A DNA stretch of 64,000 nucleotides from Longitalea arenae. GTDB taxonomy: Bacteria; Bacteroidota; Bacteroidia; Chitinophagales; Chitinophagaceae. The position numbers and the translations under genes are program-made. Position 1 is the first letter of the stretch; each line of letters starts with the position of its first letter. Shown piece by piece: positions 62,132 through 64,000 of this stretch. Under the pieces are notes generated by a model. That model was not told where the DNA came from. It did no database searches and saw nothing but the letters and a program-made list of their open reading frames with translations. The stretch covers positions 1 through 64,000 of the forward strand of contig NZ_JAFFJX010000016.1 of the NCBI RefSeq assembly GCF_016924755.1, given 5' to 3'.

Positions 62132-63391
62132 ATGTTCAAAAGATGTATAATAACCGGTATTATGGCAGGCTGGGCGATGGCCTTATCCGCTCAATCACCA
62201 ATGACCCTGCAGGAGATCTTAACAACGGTCGAGAGCAAAAACCCGGGTTTAAAAATGTATGAAGCCGAAGCCCGCGCTTTTAATGAAGCCGCCAAAGGCG
62301 CCTACAGCTGGATGCCGCCGGAGGCGGGTGCAGGCTTGTTTATGACGCCTTATGATACGAAAGAGATCAAGGCCAATCCAATGATGCATAGTGAAGGAAT
62401 GGGCTTTTTTATGGTGTCGGCGCAACAAATGTTTCCCAACCGTAAAAAGCAGAACGCCGAAGCCGCCTGGATGCGATCCATGTCAACCGTGGAAACAGAA
62501 AGAAGAAAAGTGGCATTAAATGAGTTGTTGTACACCGCCAAAAAAAGTTATTATGAATGGGTGATCCTGCTTAAAAAGCAGGCGGTGCTTGATGAAGGCA
62601 GTCATATACTTGACTTTATGATCAAAAGCGCTGAGATCCGGTATAAGAACGGTTTGGGCAGGATCAGTGCCTATTATAAAGCAAAAGCGGCGTTGGCCAA
62701 TATCGACAATATGAAACTGATGGTGGAAAGCGAGCTGCGTCAAAAGCGCATTATGCTCAACAGCCTGATGTACCGCAAGGCCGATACAGAATTCAGTATT
62801 GACACTGTCTATGATCTTAAAGAATTCTCCCCGGCCATAATGGATTCGGCCTACCTGGCCGCCAGGCGAAGCGATATCCAGGCTTTACAACGCAATATGG
62901 AAGTGAACAACCTGCAGCGTACAGCCGAGCTGGCAAAACTAAAACCGGAATTCGGGATCAGGTATGATCACATGATCGGACTGGCGGCGCAACCGGCGCA
63001 ATTTACGGTCATGGGCATGGTGAAGTTTCCGCTCGCAAAATGGTCGTCAAAAATGAATAAGGCCAAGGCCGAAAGCCTGGTATGGCAAAATGAATCCCTG
63101 CGCAGCCAGCAGCAAATGATCCTGAATGAAGCTGCCGGCATGGCGGGCTCCGCCCGTGCAGAGCTCGAAACCAAAAGGAAACAAATGCGATTATACGAAA
63201 CGCAGATCGTGCCGGCTTTGCGAAAGAATTTTCAAACCATGCAATTGGGCTATGAGCAGAACACCGAAGAACTGTTCGAACTCTTCGATGCCTGGGAAGC
63301 TTTGAATATGACGCAGCTGGAATATTTGGATCAGTTAAAGGCTGCATTGTTGCTACAGGCTGAACTTGAAAAGATACTGGAGATCAAATAA
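62132..63391 (+). CDS. TolC-family outer-membrane efflux protein
   Basis: This is a 419-residue protein from ATG 62132, with signal peptide MFKRCIITGIMAGWAMALSA, cleaved before QSP. It has two halves of long helices with the OEP pattern (MTLQEILTTVESKNPGLKMYEAE... and a second repeat around TAELAKLKPEFGIRYDHM), and ends in YLDQLKAALLLQAELEKILEI. It forms the outer-membrane channel for the CusA pump. The frame upstream of 62132 overlaps the pump stop, but the internal ATG gives the signal peptide. Confidence 0.9.
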   Translation: MFKRCIITGIMAGWAMALSAQSPMTLQEILTTVESKNPGLKMYEAEARAFNEAAKGAYSWMPPEAGAGLFMTPYDTKEIKANPMMHSEGMGFFMVSAQQMFPNRKKQNAEAAWMRSMSTVETERRKVALNELLYTAKKSYYEWVILLKKQAVLDEGSHILDFMIKSAEIRYKNGLGRISAYYKAKAALANIDNMKLMVESELRQKRIMLNSLMYRKADTEFSIDTVYDLKEFSPAIMDSAYLAARRSDIQALQRNMEVNNLQRTAELAKLKPEFGIRYDHMIGLAAQPAQFTVMGMVKFPLAKWSSKMNKAKAESLVWQNESLRSQQQMILNEAAGMAGSARAELETKRKQMRLYETQIVPALRKNFQTMQLGYEQNTEELFELFDAWEALNMTQLEYLDQLKAALLLQAELEKILEIK

Positions 63392-63398
63392 TTTTAAA

Positions 63399-64000
63399 AT
63401 GAGTAGTCATCATCGTCTATGGTCAATGGTCAGTGGTAAATGGTCAATAAACAGAGCTTATATACTGCTTATTGCCTATTGCCTGTTGTCTATCGTATTT
63501 ACAGCGTGTCAGGAAGCAAAACAAAAACAGCCACAAACACAGGCAGCTGCAAAGGAAACCTACACCTGCCCCATGCACCCGCAGATCATTAATGACAAAG
63601 CAGGCAGCTGCCCGGTATGTGGTATGGACCTCGTGAAAAAATCAGCCAATGGCGAAAAGGTCACAGATATAACCTTAAACGATCTGTTACGGCCAAGCAA
63701 CCAGTATGTGCTTTCGTCGATCCCTACGGTACATATTCAGTTGCGTGACGAACCCATAGAGATACCTGCTTATGGTTTTATTACCTATGACACCCGGCAG
63801 GTAGGCACCCTGTCTTCCAATGTATCTGGCCGCATCGAAAAGTTGTATGTCAAATACAGGTATCAAAAGGTGAGCAAAGGGCAAAAGATCATGGATATAT
63901 ACAGTCCTGAACTGTTAACGGCCCAGCAGAACCTCTTGTTCCTGCAGCAGCACGATGCAGAAAATAAAACGCTTATTGGCGCGGCGCGTCAAAAGCTGCT
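63399..64000 (+). CDS. cusB: CusB-type periplasmic adaptor with heavy-metal-binding domain (cut by the window edge)
   Basis: The first 200 residues of a membrane-fusion protein are visible. Lipobox FTAC gives C37. The heavy-metal-binding domain has C57, M59 and H60 (YTCPMHPQ) and C71-x2-C74 (CPVCGMD). The start of the adaptor fold follows (SGRIEKLYVKYRYQKVSKG, then the helix with PELLTAQQNLLFL). The signal peptide is odd: its codons coincide with heptamer repeats (63420-63447) and with the GGCAATA-type repeat (63467-63483). Start is ATG 63399 or 63426. The gene continues past position 64000. Confidence 0.9.
   Translation, partial: MSSHHRLWSMVSGKWSINRAYILLIAYCLLSIVFTACQEAKQKQPQTQAAAKETYTCPMHPQIINDKAGSCPVCGMDLVKKSANGEKVTDITLNDLLRPSNQYVLSSIPTVHIQLRDEPIEIPAYGFITYDTRQVGTLSSNVSGRIEKLYVKYRYQKVSKGQKIMDIYSPELLTAQQNLLFLQQHDAENKTLIGAARQKL

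Overview
The window looks like chromosome from a Bacteroidota species of the Chitinophagaceae type (Niastella/Chitinophaga-like). The evidence is a protein with a type IX secretion (T9SS type B) C-terminal domain, DUF6089 and YkuD_2 family proteins, LytS/LytTR two-component genes, many Tat-signal TIM-barrel and Gfo/Idh/MocA proteins, and promoters of the Bacteroidota form TTTG - about 19 nt - TAnnTTTG. No rRNA, tRNA, CRISPR array, SusC/SusD pair or complete insertion sequence was seen. The right edge cuts a gene.

Layout. 0-9.5 kb: housekeeping and unknown genes (a helical hypothetical protein, an M1 peptidase, a UvrD/PcrA helicase, a LytS/LytTR two-component pair). 9.9-11.7 kb: two REP-associated Y1 transposase-like genes, one intact and one without its catalytic residues, then an ArsC/Spx-like gene. 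11.9-13.1 kb: an ECF sigma factor with a membrane partner. 13.3-27.8 kb: a large sugar-oxidation locus. 28-41.7 kb: envelope and mixed genes (DUF6089 outer-membrane protein, GH25 lysozyme, radical SAM/SPASM protein, GH10-like hydrolase, DegT aminotransferase, rpoN, L,D-transpeptidase, AI-2E transporter). 41.8-45.5 kb: MATE pump divergent from a TetR-thioesterase operon, then two small genes. 45.9-56.9 kb: T9SS adhesin-like protein, response regulator, DUF2264, S8 protease, an Mla lipid-transport operon, a second L,D-transpeptidase and a second DUF6089 protein. 57.5-64 kb: a Cus-type copper/silver efflux locus.

The 13.3-27.8 kb locus is the most coherent system. Two GMC flavoprotein dehydrogenases (each with a C-X5-C-X3-C iron-sulfur motif), one Tat/lipoprotein small subunit, a lipoprotein cytochrome c, two DUF1080 (3-keto-disaccharide hydrolase family) lipoproteins, four TIM-barrel isomerase/epimerases, two Gfo/Idh/MocA oxidoreductases and an MFS sugar transporter fit oxidation of glycosides to 3-keto-glycosides in the periplasm, cleavage there, import, and finishing in the cytoplasm. 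Signal peptides split the set cleanly into a periplasmic and a cytoplasmic half.

The copper locus (HYC_CC_PP protein, DUF3347 lipoprotein, CusA, TolC-family protein, CusB) has its CusA pump broken into two frames in a cytoplasmic loop. Several intergenic gaps hold short degenerate tandem repeats of 7-9 nt. One such repeat appears to form the signal peptide of CusB. Two palindromes after stop codons share outer arms but have different complementary inner arms. A possible leftward small RNA lies near the left edge, and the TetR gene has a well-formed promoter/operator that implies a nearly leaderless GTG start.
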